DNA from: Candidatus Defluviibacillus avedoerensis
Lineage (GTDB): Bacteria > Pseudomonadota > Gammaproteobacteria > Burkholderiales > Burkholderiaceae_C
Direction: 5' to 3'
NCBI GenBank assembly: GCA_016703665.1
Contig: JADJBS010000002.1
Coordinates: 248,001 to 312,000 of the forward strand
DNA length: 64,000 bases
Part shown: positions 51,685 through 59,727 of the stretch, in pieces
Position numbering within the stretch: the first letter of the stretch is position 1
How the letters are laid out: the number at the start of each line of letters is the position of its first letter
Notes under the pieces: generated by a model
The model's input: the letters and a program-made list of their open reading frames with translations, nothing else
Databases searched by the model: none
Told to the model about the DNA's origin: nothing
Made by a program: the position numbers and the translations under genes

Positions 51685-52187
51685 CCTGCCTTGTTGCTGG
51701 CAGGGCGGCCAGTCTTCAGTGAGGGCACACCGCTGAGGGCGGCGAGGAACTCGGCATCCTTCAGATTGGCCAGCAGCTTGATACCGGCGCGCAAGACTTC
51801 ACTTTTCTTGGCAGGCTGCTTCAGATTGATGGCGCGTGCCTTGAGCAAGCCGAGCAGTTCGTACTCGTCTTTTGGAATGGTAAAGCTGTCACGCACCAGC
51901 TTGGGTTTCTTGTGCTTTTCGGGCTTGACTGCCTTGGTCACTGCCTTCATTGGCTTGGCGCTGGCCGCAGCTGGTTTGACAACTGGGGTTTTGGCAGGCG
52001 CTGGCTTCTTCACCGGCTGTTTCGCCGCAGGCTGCTTTTTCGCAACGGGCGGCTTGGCTGGTGTGGCTTTCGCGGGTGTGGGCTTGACAGGGGGTTTTGT
52101 CGCGGGCTTTTTTGCCACCGTGGCTGGGGCGGACGCAGTGCTCACTGCGGTTATTGTCTTTTCTTCGGTACTAGTTTCAGTTGCCAT
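51681..52187 (-). CDS. Lys/Pro/Ala-rich protein with C-terminal helical domain
   Basis: A 168-residue protein in two parts. Residues 22-95 are low complexity (repeats of KP, PAKA, AAKQ; more than 25 Lys), like histone H1 tails. Residues 96-160 form a compact domain (RDSFTIPKDEYELLGLLKARA and KKSEVLRAGIKLLANLKD) that resembles a ribbon-helix-helix or other DNA-binding fold. A role as nucleoid or polyphosphate-binding protein is inferred from the polycation and from its position between ppk1-sixA and ppk2, converging with the former. I do not recognise a named family. Confidence 0.65.
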   Translation of the reverse strand: MATETSTEEKTITAVSTASAPATVAKKPATKPPVKPTPAKATPAKPPVAKKQPAAKQPVKKPAPAKTPVVKPAAASAKPMKAVTKAVKPEKHKKPKLVRDSFTIPKDEYELLGLLKARAINLKQPAKKSEVLRAGIKLLANLKDAEFLAALSGVPSLKTGRPASNKAG

Positions 52188-52269
52188 GATTTGATTTTCA
52201 TTAAACGAGGTAAACAGTATATACCGTTTAATTGAGATGTCAGGGCTTTCATCTCCTCACCTGAGGGCC

Positions 52270-53166
52270 TCAATAGAGCGAAGGAACCAGGATTTCCTTG
52301 GGTACAGGACGGCGGTTGTAGTCTTCGCTCCGTTCACGTTCTGGCAGAACAATCTCAGGATGGAAGATTTCCGAGTAGGGCACTTGATTGAGCAAATGCT
52401 GGATGCAATTGAGCCGAGCGCGCTTCTTGTCATCGGCTTCTACCACCCACCAAGGTGCCTCAGGCGTGTGAGTGCGTTCAAACATGGTTTCCTTGGCAAC
52501 TGTGTACTGCTCCCAGCGGCGCCGGGATTCCAGGTCCATGGGGCTCAGTTTCCACTGCTTCAAAGGGTCATGAATGCGGCTCAAGAACCGCATTTCCTGC
52601 TCTTCATCCGAAATCGAGAACCAGTACTTGATGACTTGAACGCCCGAGCGGATCAGCATCTTTTCAAACTCTGGCGCGGTGCGAAAGAACTCTTCGTACT
52701 GTTCGTCAGAGCAAAACCCCATGACCCGCTCCACACCGGCGCGGTTGTACCAGCTGCGGTCAAACAAGACCATTTCACCTGCCGCTGGCAAATGGGCCAC
52801 ATAGCGTTGAAAGTACCACTGGGTGCGCTCACGGTCATTCGGGGCTGGGAGGGCGCTGACACGGCAAACACGCGGGTTCAGGCGCTGGGTGATCCGTTTG
52901 ATCACACCACCTTTGCCTGCGGCGTCGCGGCCTTCAAACAGGATCACCATTTTGTGCCCATGCGCGACCACCCAGTCCTGCAACTTGACCAGCTCGCCTT
53001 GCAGGCGAAACAGCTCCCGGAAATAGGCAGAGCGGGCAATGCGCTCGTCATCCGTCATCGGGGCAGCGTCACGGCGGTCGTCCAGTTCGATCTCCAGCTC
53101 TTCGTCATAGCTGTCAATCAGATCGCGATGCAACCTGCGAATCATCTCTGTCGTGTCATCACTCAT
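52270..53166 (-). CDS. ppk2: Polyphosphate kinase 2 (class I-type)
   Basis: PPK2 uses polyphosphate to phosphorylate nucleoside diphosphates or monophosphates. The 298-residue single-domain protein has Walker A ILFEGRDAAGKGGVIKR (about 78), Walker B VLFDRSWYNRAGVERVMGF and the lid region LSRIHDPLKQWKLSPMD. The one-domain size fits subfamily I or III rather than the two-domain class II. ATG at 53166 follows a GGAAA site. It is preceded on the same strand by a 37-residue membrane peptide gene, and both lie behind a Pho-type box. Confidence 0.93.
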   Translation of the reverse strand: MSDDTTEMIRRLHRDLIDSYDEELEIELDDRRDAAPMTDDERIARSAYFRELFRLQGELVKLQDWVVAHGHKMVILFEGRDAAGKGGVIKRITQRLNPRVCRVSALPAPNDRERTQWYFQRYVAHLPAAGEMVLFDRSWYNRAGVERVMGFCSDEQYEEFFRTAPEFEKMLIRSGVQVIKYWFSISDEEQEMRFLSRIHDPLKQWKLSPMDLESRRRWEQYTVAKETMFERTHTPEAPWWVVEADDKKRARLNCIQHLLNQVPYSEIFHPEIVLPERERSEDYNRRPVPKEILVPSLY

Positions 53167-53197
53167 GGGTGTTTCCAGATCTTTTGGTGTGGGGAAT

Positions 53198-53311
53198 TCA
53201 GTGCCGCCGCGTCAGCAAGCGGGACTTTTGAAGGGCCATGAGCTCGGCCAGACCCCAGAGAATGCACGCTGGTATGGCAACCAGGCGGATGAATGACTTC
53301 TTGCGCCGCAT
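53198..53311 (-). CDS. 37-residue predicted membrane microprotein
   Basis: The ATG at 53311 reads MRRKKSFIRLVAIPACI, then LWGLAELMAL, and ends LTRRH with TGA at 53198. It has basic residues on both sides of one hydrophobic helix (about 8-26), the usual pattern of a small inner-membrane protein. A weak GGAAA lies upstream. The gene ends 31 bases before the ppk2 start and is downstream of the minus-strand Pho-type box, so it is the first gene of the ppk2 transcript. No family known to me. Confidence 0.55.
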   Translation of the reverse strand: MRRKKSFIRLVAIPACILWGLAELMALQKSRLLTRRH

Positions 53312-53354
53312 GGGGTTTCCGGGCTGTTGGGTTGGCAAATGCTATCGATCGAAT

Positions 53355-53372
53355 ATGACATCTTCGTGTCAA
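53355..53372 (-). promoter_or_regulatory. Pho box (minus strand), ppk2 operon
   Basis: On the minus strand TTGACACGAAGATGTCAT: half-sites TTGACAC and ATGTCAT 11 bp apart, about 12 of 18 consensus matches. TAGCAT (53344-53339) is a possible -10 ten bases on. It faces the microprotein-ppk2 genes. Confidence 0.5.
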
Positions 53373-53386
53373 ATCACCGCCCCGAG

Positions 53387-53404
53387 CCGTCGTCAAAATG
53401 TCAT
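53387..53404 (+). promoter_or_regulatory. Pho box (plus strand), M14/hydrolase operon
   Basis: CCGTCGTCAAAATGTCAT has CCGTCGT and ATGTCAT half-sites 11 bp apart, about 13-14 of 18 matches. TAAGCT (53415-53420) could be the -10. It faces the M14 gene starting at 53466 and lies back to back with the ppk2 box. Confidence 0.5.
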
Positions 53405-53465
53405 ACAGACCCGTTAAGCTCAGACTGTCAATCCTTGTCCTGAACTTACCGGCCTCTGCAAACCA

Positions 53466-54479
53466 ATGAGCATTCATGAGCTGCCTGAACTGGCTGCACT
53501 AGAGAGGGTCATTGAGCTGGGGCAGGCGCATCTTTCTGCCCAGGTGGTCTGCAAAGCACACATGCCTGATGGCAGTGAATACCCTGTCTATGCCATCACT
53601 TTGGGCAACCCGAGTCTGGACGTACCTGCGGTGGGCTACTTTGGCGGTGTGCATGGCTTGGAGCGCATTGGTGCCGAAGTGGTGATTGCCTTTTTGCAAA
53701 ACTTGGTGATGCGCCTGTCCTGGGACAGCGCCTTGCTCAAGCAACTTGAAACCATGCGCCTGGTGTTCATGCCCATCGTTAACCCAGGCGGCATGCGCAT
53801 GGGCACACGGGCCAATCCCCAGGGCGTTGATCTGATGCGCAATTCACCCATCGAGGCGCAGGCATCGGTTCCATTCATGGTAGGTGGGCAACGCTTGAGC
53901 CCCAGGCTGCCTTGGTACCGGGGTGAATTTGGCAAAGCCATGGAAGCTGAAAACCAGGCGGTCTGCCAGGTAGTGCATTCAGAGTTGCTCTCACGGCAAT
54001 TCAGTATTTCGCTGGATTGCCACTCTGGCTTTGGCTTGAGCAACCGAATCTGGTTTCCGTTTGCGCATACCCGGGCGCCCATCACACACCTGGCTGAAAT
54101 GCACGCGCTCAAGGAGATTTTTGTCCGCTCACACAGCCATCACCGCTATATTTTTGAGCCCCAGAGCTTGCAGTACCTGACCCATGGCGACCTTTGGGAC
54201 TACCTGTACAGCCAAAGCCTGCTGGTGCCAGATCATGTCTTCTTGCCTCTGACCCTGGAGATGGGTTCATGGCTTTGGGTCAAGAAAAATCCACGCCAAC
54301 TGTTTTCTCGTCATGGCATCTTCAACCCGTTGATCGAGCATCGGCAGCAAAGGGTGCTGCGGCAACACCAACTTCTGCTTGACTTTCTGGCACGGGCTGC
54401 TTGTGGCAGCAAAATGTGGTTACCCGAGCACGACGGGCGAACCCAGCATCACATCCAGGCCTTGCAGCAGTGGTATTGA
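53466..54479 (+). CDS. M14-type zinc carboxypeptidase/deacylase family protein
   Basis: A 337-residue M14-like metallohydrolase: zinc site GGVHGLERIGAE (HxxE, near 60), VNPGGMRMGTRAN with substrate Arg, GVDLMRNSP, and DCHSGFGLSNRIW with the third zinc His (about 186). The fold covers carboxypeptidases and aspartoacylase/succinylglutamate desuccinylase-like deacylases. It has no signal peptide. A Pho-type box and a 2-base gap to the alpha/beta hydrolase suggest that both are phosphate-regulated. Substrate unknown. Confidence 0.78.
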   Translation: MSIHELPELAALERVIELGQAHLSAQVVCKAHMPDGSEYPVYAITLGNPSLDVPAVGYFGGVHGLERIGAEVVIAFLQNLVMRLSWDSALLKQLETMRLVFMPIVNPGGMRMGTRANPQGVDLMRNSPIEAQASVPFMVGGQRLSPRLPWYRGEFGKAMEAENQAVCQVVHSELLSRQFSISLDCHSGFGLSNRIWFPFAHTRAPITHLAEMHALKEIFVRSHSHHRYIFEPQSLQYLTHGDLWDYLYSQSLLVPDHVFLPLTLEMGSWLWVKKNPRQLFSRHGIFNPLIEHRQQRVLRQHQLLLDFLARAACGSKMWLPEHDGRTQHHIQALQQWY

Positions 54480-54481
54480 AC

Positions 54482-55237
54482 ATGCGCCATCCATGGGTAT
54501 TTTTGCGTGGTCTGACCCGGGAGAGCGGCCATTGGGGCGACTTTGTTCAATCCTTTGAAGCCCATGTGCCTGACAGTCAGGTGATTTGTATCGACATACC
54601 AGGCAACGGAAGCCTTTACCGGCAAAAGAGTCCGCTCACCATCGCTGAGATGATGAACGCCTGCCACGAGCAGATCATAGATTTGGGCGTACAGACGCCC
54701 TACAGCCTGTTTGGCATGTCCATGGGGGCGATGCTTGCGGTGTCTTGGTGTTCTGTTTTTGCGGACGAAGTTCGCGCCTGCGTTCTGGTCAATTCCAGCA
54801 TGAAACCCTTCAGCCCGTTTTACGAGAGACTGAAACCCCTCAATTACCTTCAGTTGCTCAAGCTTGGCGTGGGCCCGTCGTCCGACGAAGACTGGGAGCT
54901 TGCCATCCTACGGATGACCAGTGCCAACAAGGATGAATCAGTCTTGCCTGCTTGGCTGGACTTGCGTCGCAGGCACCCGGTTTCACGGGGGAATGCGATA
55001 CGCCAGTTGTGGGCAGCAAGCAGGTACCACGCGCCGCAGCATGCCTCTTGTGTGCCCACGCTGGTGCTGACCAGTGATGGGGATGAGTTGGTGGCGTCGC
55101 GGTGCTCGTATGCCATTGCACAGCACGGCCAGTGGCCACTTCGCATCCATCCCCATGCGGGCCATGATCTCCCGATGGATGATGGGGCTTGGGTGGTAGA
55201 TCAGGTTTGTCGATGGCTGTGCGACGATAAATCCTGA
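54482..55237 (+). CDS. Alpha/beta hydrolase family protein
   Basis: A 251-residue serine hydrolase. The nucleophile elbow is FGMSMGAMLAVSW (GxSxG, Ser near 80), the acid lies in VLTSDGDELVASR and the His in IHPHAGHDLPMDD. The start ATG at 54482 follows the M14 stop by 2 bases. It might be an esterase or thioesterase; with phosphate control, a lipid or ester substrate is plausible. Convergent with the 5'-nucleotidase gene (8 bases). Confidence 0.82.
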   Translation: MRHPWVFLRGLTRESGHWGDFVQSFEAHVPDSQVICIDIPGNGSLYRQKSPLTIAEMMNACHEQIIDLGVQTPYSLFGMSMGAMLAVSWCSVFADEVRACVLVNSSMKPFSPFYERLKPLNYLQLLKLGVGPSSDEDWELAILRMTSANKDESVLPAWLDLRRRHPVSRGNAIRQLWAASRYHAPQHASCVPTLVLTSDGDELVASRCSYAIAQHGQWPLRIHPHAGHDLPMDDGAWVVDQVCRWLCDDKS

Positions 55238-55245
55238 ACTGTTCT

Positions 55246-57117
55246 TTATGGAAGTGCCGTACCTGTGGCCGTGACAACGCTCTGGTGCGAATAATCTGCA
55301 CGAGCAGGACGAGCAATGCTGCCTTTGGTCAGCACGTAATCAACGAAGCTCTGGGTGTACAGAAGGTAGGTGTTGACATACCGCCCTGCGCTGTAGGCGA
55401 CGCCCAAGGTGGCATAGCCGTCCTTGCCAGAGGCAATAAAGTCATTGGTGACCAGGACATAGGTCTTGGTTCTGTCAATGCCGCTCCAACTGCCTGTCGT
55501 CTTGTTGCGGACCTGTACATTGGTAAAGCGCTGACCTTTGGCCTTGCTCATGTCCAGATTCCAACGCAGGCCTGCTGCATAGGGGTGAGACCCGTTGCCA
55601 GAGGGCGTGACGATGTGGTTGTCAACCGCGTCTTCCAGCGCGGCCACCACCTCTGCACCAGTCAGTTCCATTTCAACCAACACATTCGTAAAAGGAAGCA
55701 GGGTAAACGCCGTGTTCATGCTCAGGGCGCCAGAAGCGACTGGTACGCGTACCCCGCCAGCATTTTGCAACGCAAAGTCAGCGCGTTTGGCGGCAAACAA
55801 AAATGCCTCTGCCACCACCTGCGCGGCATCACTACCACGAGCCTGTGTATTGGCCGTTTCACATCCCGCCGTGCTACCGCTACGGTTGGTGCTTTCGCCA
55901 GGAACACGCACCAGACAAAGGGATTCGGTTGCGGTACCGATGGCCTTGGCCTTTTCCAGCGCAACCTGGTCTGAATAGGTCTTCAGCACGGCGGCAGCCG
56001 TGGCGTCTGGTGTCAGTACTTTGACCTGGCCTTGGTTTGCTGCCAGATTGGCCATCAACGTGGTGCGCTCGGTACCGGCGACGGTCTGCCAGACGCCCGC
56101 AGAATCCTTGCGTTTGAAGCTGTCGCCAATCAGCAGCGTCGCTTTGCCTGCGCAGCTTTTCACAGCGCCCGCTTCGTTGAACTGCAGGTTCATCAGGCCA
56201 AAGGCCTTGCTGTACTCCCACGCCTGACCAATACAGACCATCTCGCCATTCATGTTGGTGGCGACACTGGGGTAGCTGCCAGATGACGAGGCAATGCCAA
56301 CGGATTTGAAGTCACCCAACAAGCTGTGCGAATCGCCGCCAATGATGACGTCCACATCGGTCAATTTGGCAGCCATGGCTTTGTCAGCCTCATAGCCTTG
56401 GTGCGTCAGCGCAATGATGTGTCTGATGCCTTGAGACTTCAGTTCATCAATGGCTTTTTGAGCGGATGTCACTTCGTCGTTGAACTGCGTGCTGCTAAGT
56501 GGGCGCGAAGAATTCACCGTTTTGCCAGCGACCGTCAGGCCGACAATGCCCACTTTCACCCCATCCACATCCTTGATCACCCAGGGCTTGAGGTAAGCCG
56601 AACTGGCCGTTGGCACAAGTGGCGTGCCCACTGCAGGCACCACGTTGCTTGAAATGGAGGGCGTCTTGCAGCTACCTTTGGCCAGTTCGTCCAAAAAGCC
56701 TTTCAGAATGCTGTCGCCGTCGTCAAACTCGTGGTTACCGGGCGTAAAAGCATCAAAACAGATGGTGTTCATCATTTGCGCGTCTACGGCACCTTTGAAG
56801 AAGGTGTAGTACAGCGAGCCTGTCAGCGCATCGCCTGCGTGCAGCTTGAGCAGATTTTTGGCGTCAGCCATTGATTTGAACATGGCCGTCTGGCGGGCAA
56901 ATCCGCCCAGATCAACCTGCGTGGCGACACCGTCCAACGTGAGCTCTGTTGCCGCAAAAGCATCAAGCTGCGAGTGATGATCATTGATATGGGCAATGTT
57001 CAGTTCAAGCGGTTTGAATGTTGGCGTATCACTATTGCCGCCACAGGCGCTGAGCGTCAGACCAAATATGACCAAGGCAGTGCCTGCCAGAGTACGCGCA
57101 ATGGGGTTGAGTTGCAT
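55246..57117 (-). CDS. 5'-nucleotidase lipoprotein (UshA/NutA type)
   Basis: A 623-residue exported metallophosphatase. The lipoprotein signal is IARTLAGTALVIFGLTLSACGG (lipobox LSAC). The metallophosphoesterase domain has NIAHINDHHSQLDAF, LHAGDALTGSLYY, FTPGNHEFDDG, THQGYEAD and GGDSHSLLG, and the 5'-nucleotidase C-terminal domain fills the rest. It removes phosphate from extracytoplasmic nucleotides, releasing inorganic phosphate. ATG 57117 or 57123. Two Pho boxes lie upstream. The function is well supported; whether it also hydrolyses UDP-sugars is not known. Confidence 0.92.
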   Translation of the reverse strand: MQLNPIARTLAGTALVIFGLTLSACGGNSDTPTFKPLELNIAHINDHHSQLDAFAATELTLDGVATQVDLGGFARQTAMFKSMADAKNLLKLHAGDALTGSLYYTFFKGAVDAQMMNTICFDAFTPGNHEFDDGDSILKGFLDELAKGSCKTPSISSNVVPAVGTPLVPTASSAYLKPWVIKDVDGVKVGIVGLTVAGKTVNSSRPLSSTQFNDEVTSAQKAIDELKSQGIRHIIALTHQGYEADKAMAAKLTDVDVIIGGDSHSLLGDFKSVGIASSSGSYPSVATNMNGEMVCIGQAWEYSKAFGLMNLQFNEAGAVKSCAGKATLLIGDSFKRKDSAGVWQTVAGTERTTLMANLAANQGQVKVLTPDATAAAVLKTYSDQVALEKAKAIGTATESLCLVRVPGESTNRSGSTAGCETANTQARGSDAAQVVAEAFLFAAKRADFALQNAGGVRVPVASGALSMNTAFTLLPFTNVLVEMELTGAEVVAALEDAVDNHIVTPSGNGSHPYAAGLRWNLDMSKAKGQRFTNVQVRNKTTGSWSGIDRTKTYVLVTNDFIASGKDGYATLGVAYSAGRYVNTYLLYTQSFVDYVLTKGSIARPARADYSHQSVVTATGTALP

Positions 57118-57166
57118 GACCATCTTCTGTTCGGGGGAATGAAACAGGCGAAGTTAGCGGCGAAAT

Positions 57167-57184
57167 GTGACTGCGACATGACGG
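57167..57184 (-). promoter_or_regulatory. Pho box (proximal), 5'-nucleotidase
   Basis: Minus strand CCGTCATGTCGCAGTCAC: half-sites CCGTCAT and CAGTCAC 11 bp apart, 12 of 18 matches to the Pho consensus. It lies about 50 bases before the start codon. Confidence 0.55.
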
Positions 57185-57226
57185 TTTGCTTGGATCGCAT
57201 GAGGTAGGGCATTACGGGAGTCAAAT

Positions 57227-57244
57227 ATGACAGTTGCGTGACTG
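57227..57244 (-). promoter_or_regulatory. Pho box (distal), 5'-nucleotidase
   Basis: Minus strand CAGTCACGCAACTGTCAT: half-sites CAGTCAC and CTGTCAT 11 bp apart, about 15 of 18 matches, the best Pho box in the window. CGTAAT (57216-57211) is a possible -10. Confidence 0.65.
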
Positions 57245-57324
57245 GGGGTTGCGCATTAAATGCCCTTGAAGTAAGGTTAAGCGTCGGTGCTGCACTGCAC
57301 AAAACTCATCAAAAGGACTACCAC

Positions 57325-57570
57325 GATGTTGGCCATCAAAAAGCAAGAAAACTGATCGAACAAAACCCTGAAGATCCCTCACTGCAGACGCTGTCGCGAC
57401 TGGTGCTGGCGTTGGAGTCCGACGCTGATTTTCACTTGGCAGACATTTACCAGTTGAATTTCGATCAGTTTGAACTTGCAATCGCCATTCTGAAAGAGTG
57501 GCGACTGGACTCTTATTACGCAGGCAAGATGCGCCTCTTTAATGTGGCATTGCAGGCCACGGGGAGTTGA
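57325..57570 (+). CDS. Small conserved-looking protein, start frame-shifted
   Basis: An AAAAGGA site 8 bases upstream and ATG at 57325 read MLAIKKQEN and stop at once. The neighbouring frame continues KLIEQNPEDPSLQTLSRLVL and AIAILKEWRLDSYYAGKMRL to 57570 and has no start of its own after about 57238. One extra A in the AAAA at 57349-57352 would give MLAIKKQEKLIEQNPEDPS, a helical protein of about 81 residues. It is divergent from the 5'-nucleotidase across the Pho boxes and ends at a terminator. Family unknown; a sequence error or a recent mutation. Confidence 0.6.
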   Translation, partial: DVGHQKARKLIEQNPEDPSLQTLSRLVLALESDADFHLADIYQLNFDQFELAIAILKEWRLDSYYAGKMRLFNVALQATGS

Positions 57571-57617
57571 TCGCCACGCCAACCAAGCTGGTCATATAGC
57601 CAGCCAACCATTTCACC

Positions 57618-57647
57618 AGGCCGCTTGTTTGCGGCCTGTTTGTTTTT
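57618..57647 (+). terminator. Terminator before phoX
   Basis: AGGCCGC (57618-57624) pairs with GCGGCCT (57631-57637) around TTGTTT, followed by GTTTGTTTTT. It ends the transcript of the small gene at 57325 and insulates the phoX promoter. Confidence 0.85.
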
Positions 57648-57654
57648 AAGGGCC

Positions 57655-57694
57655 TTGTCACCAAAACTACATCAAAACGCCATCGTCTTGTCAT
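57655..57694 (+). promoter_or_regulatory. Phased four-repeat Pho box upstream of phoX
   Basis: Four 7-mers start exactly 11 bp apart: TTGTCAC (57655), ACTACAT (57666), ACGCCAT (57677) and TTGTCAT (57688). The outer two match CTGTCAT well, the inner two keep its A and T ends. The array sits 50 bases before the phoX ATG, between it and a terminator. Confidence 0.55.
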
Positions 57695-57743
57695 GTCGCC
57701 TTGCAACACTTCAGGCATTCAAACAGACAAGCGGATCAGTTAG

Positions 57744-59690
57744 ATGCTTAGCAACAAAGACAAATGCGGTGGGTTGACGCAAGAGGGTGTCAACTTCAGC
57801 GACAACGCCACCTTGCATGAGGTGAGTGTTGAGCGCCGTCGCATACTCAAGAGCACAGCCAGCGCAGTGGCCTTGCTGGTGGGGTCCCATTCGCTGAACG
57901 AGGCTTGGGCGCAGCCTTCGTCCAACTCGGCTCACCGTGCTGTCGGCAAGCCCCTGGGCTTCACCGCTGTTCCCATTTCCATGGCCGATAACGTGACAGT
58001 TCCGCCTGAGTATGTGGCGCAAGTCTTTTACCGTTGGGGTGACCCGACTGGCTTGGCCCAAGGTGCGCCCGCATTCAAAACAGATGCATCCAACACGTGG
58101 CAAGACCAAAGCTTGCAGGCAGGCATGCACCACGATGGCATGGAATTCTTTGCATTGGGCAAAGACCATGGCCTGCTGGCCATTAACCACGAGTACACCG
58201 ACGACGGGCTTTTGCATGCAGATGGCATGAAAACCTGGACGGCCGACAAAGTGCGTAAATCGCAGGCAGCGCACGGCGTCAGTGTGATTGAAGTGACCCA
58301 GAGCCAAGGCCAGTGGGTACAACAAATCCCCTCACGCTATGCGCGCCGCATAACGGCCAACACCCCTATGGTGCTGAGTGGGCCCGCCGCCGGGCACAGT
58401 TTGATGAAGACCCAGGCGGACCCCCAAGGCACCCGTGTGCTGGGTACGCTGAACAACTGCGCTGCCGGGCAGACGCCGTGGGGAACCTACCTGACCTGCG
58501 AAGAAAACTGGAACGGCTATTTCAGCAGCCAAGCCACACCCAATGCCGATGAAAAGCGCTATGGCCTGCGTCCCAAAGGCGGCGGCTACCGCTGGCACGA
58601 ACACGACAGCCGGTTTGACGCGGCCATCAACCCCAACGAGCCGCACCGGTTTGGTTGGGTGGTTGAGATTGACCCCACCGATCCAACCCATATCCCCATC
58701 AAGCGGACCGCACTGGGCCGTACGAAGCACGAAGGTGCTACCACCACCTTGACCCGCGACGGTCGTGTGGTGGTGTACATGGGTGACGACGAGCGGTTTG
58801 AGTACATCTACAAGTTCGTAAGCCGCGACAAGGTCAAACCAGGCGGGTTCAAAGCCAACCAGCATGTGCTTGACCACGGCACGCTGTATGTTGCACGCTT
58901 TGACAGCAGAGGTTATGGGCGCTGGATTGCTTTGGCACATGGTCAAAACGGCCTGGACGCGGCCCATGGCTTTGCCACACAAGCCGAGGTGCTGATTCGC
59001 TGCCGACAGGCAGCAGACCTGGTGGGGGCCACAAAAATGGACCGCCCCGAATGGATCGCAGTTCACCCTGATACGGGCGAAGTGTTCGTTACCTTGACCA
59101 ACAACAGCCAGCGGGGCGCCGCTGGTCGCCCAGCCAGTGACATGCCAAATGACGCCAATCCGCGTGCCGACAATGTCATGGGCCACATCATTCGCTGGCG
59201 CGAAGTCGATGGCGACCCGGCTGCAACCGAGTTTCGCTGGATTCACTTTGCCTTGGCGGGCGACCCATTGGCCAAAAAGGCCGAGCACCAGGGCACGGTC
59301 AAGGGCGATCTGTATGGCAGCCCCGACGGCCTGAGCTTTGACCGCAACGGCCTGTTATGGATACAGACAGACATTTCTACCTCAGCCATGCACAAGGGTG
59401 CCTACGAGTTTGTGGGCAACAACATGATGTTGGTGTCAGACCCAGCGACAGGTGAGACCAAGCGCTTTCTGACCGGACCTGCGGGATGCGAGATCACAGG
59501 CCTTGCTTTTGCACCTGACCAGAAAACCCTCTTCATCAACATCCAACATCCCGGCGAGCCTGACAGCGAGCGCAGCGACCCTGCCAAGCCGCGAGCTGTC
59601 AGTTCCTGGCCCGATGGTCAGGGGGGAGGCAGGCCGCGGTCTGCCACGGTTGCCATCCGCCGCAAAGACGGTGGTGTGGTGGGCACTTGA
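57744..59690 (+). CDS. phoX: PhoX-type alkaline phosphatase (DUF839), Tat-exported
   Basis: PhoX is a periplasmic calcium/iron-dependent phosphatase that frees phosphate from phosphomonoesters. The 648-residue protein has a Tat signal VERRRILKSTASAVALL (about 30-46) and DUF839 blocks GVDPTGLAQG-like DPTGLAQGAPAF, LLAINHEYTDDG, GTYLTCEENWNGYF, HEGATTTLTRDGRVVVYMGDDERFEYIYKF and GCEITGLAFAPD. ATG at 57744; the long N-terminus before the Tat motif is usual for the family. It follows a phased Pho box and is co-oriented with olsB-like, plcP-like and Mpo1-like genes. Confidence 0.93.
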   Translation: MLSNKDKCGGLTQEGVNFSDNATLHEVSVERRRILKSTASAVALLVGSHSLNEAWAQPSSNSAHRAVGKPLGFTAVPISMADNVTVPPEYVAQVFYRWGDPTGLAQGAPAFKTDASNTWQDQSLQAGMHHDGMEFFALGKDHGLLAINHEYTDDGLLHADGMKTWTADKVRKSQAAHGVSVIEVTQSQGQWVQQIPSRYARRITANTPMVLSGPAAGHSLMKTQADPQGTRVLGTLNNCAAGQTPWGTYLTCEENWNGYFSSQATPNADEKRYGLRPKGGGYRWHEHDSRFDAAINPNEPHRFGWVVEIDPTDPTHIPIKRTALGRTKHEGATTTLTRDGRVVVYMGDDERFEYIYKFVSRDKVKPGGFKANQHVLDHGTLYVARFDSRGYGRWIALAHGQNGLDAAHGFATQAEVLIRCRQAADLVGATKMDRPEWIAVHPDTGEVFVTLTNNSQRGAAGRPASDMPNDANPRADNVMGHIIRWREVDGDPAATEFRWIHFALAGDPLAKKAEHQGTVKGDLYGSPDGLSFDRNGLLWIQTDISTSAMHKGAYEFVGNNMMLVSDPATGETKRFLTGPAGCEITGLAFAPDQKTLFINIQHPGEPDSERSDPAKPRAVSSWPDGQGGGRPRSATVAIRRKDGGVVGT

Positions 59691-59727
59691 GGCCAGTACC
59701 CAAGCCTGAACGAAAGAAGCACCATGA

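Noticed and set aside
53163..53477. A 104-codon minus-strand frame over the ppk2-M14 spacer
   Set aside because: It crosses the two Pho-type boxes, has no ribosome site and no domain; the 37-codon frame in another phase fits better as a gene.
57195..57330. Extension of the small gene at 57325 up to a GTG at 57238
   Set aside because: This start lies inside the distal Pho box, has no ribosome site and adds a Cys/Gly-rich, unlikely sequence.
58332..59288. A 318-codon minus-strand frame opposite phoX
   Set aside because: PhoX motifs are continuous on the plus strand; no ribosome site or family for the antisense frame.
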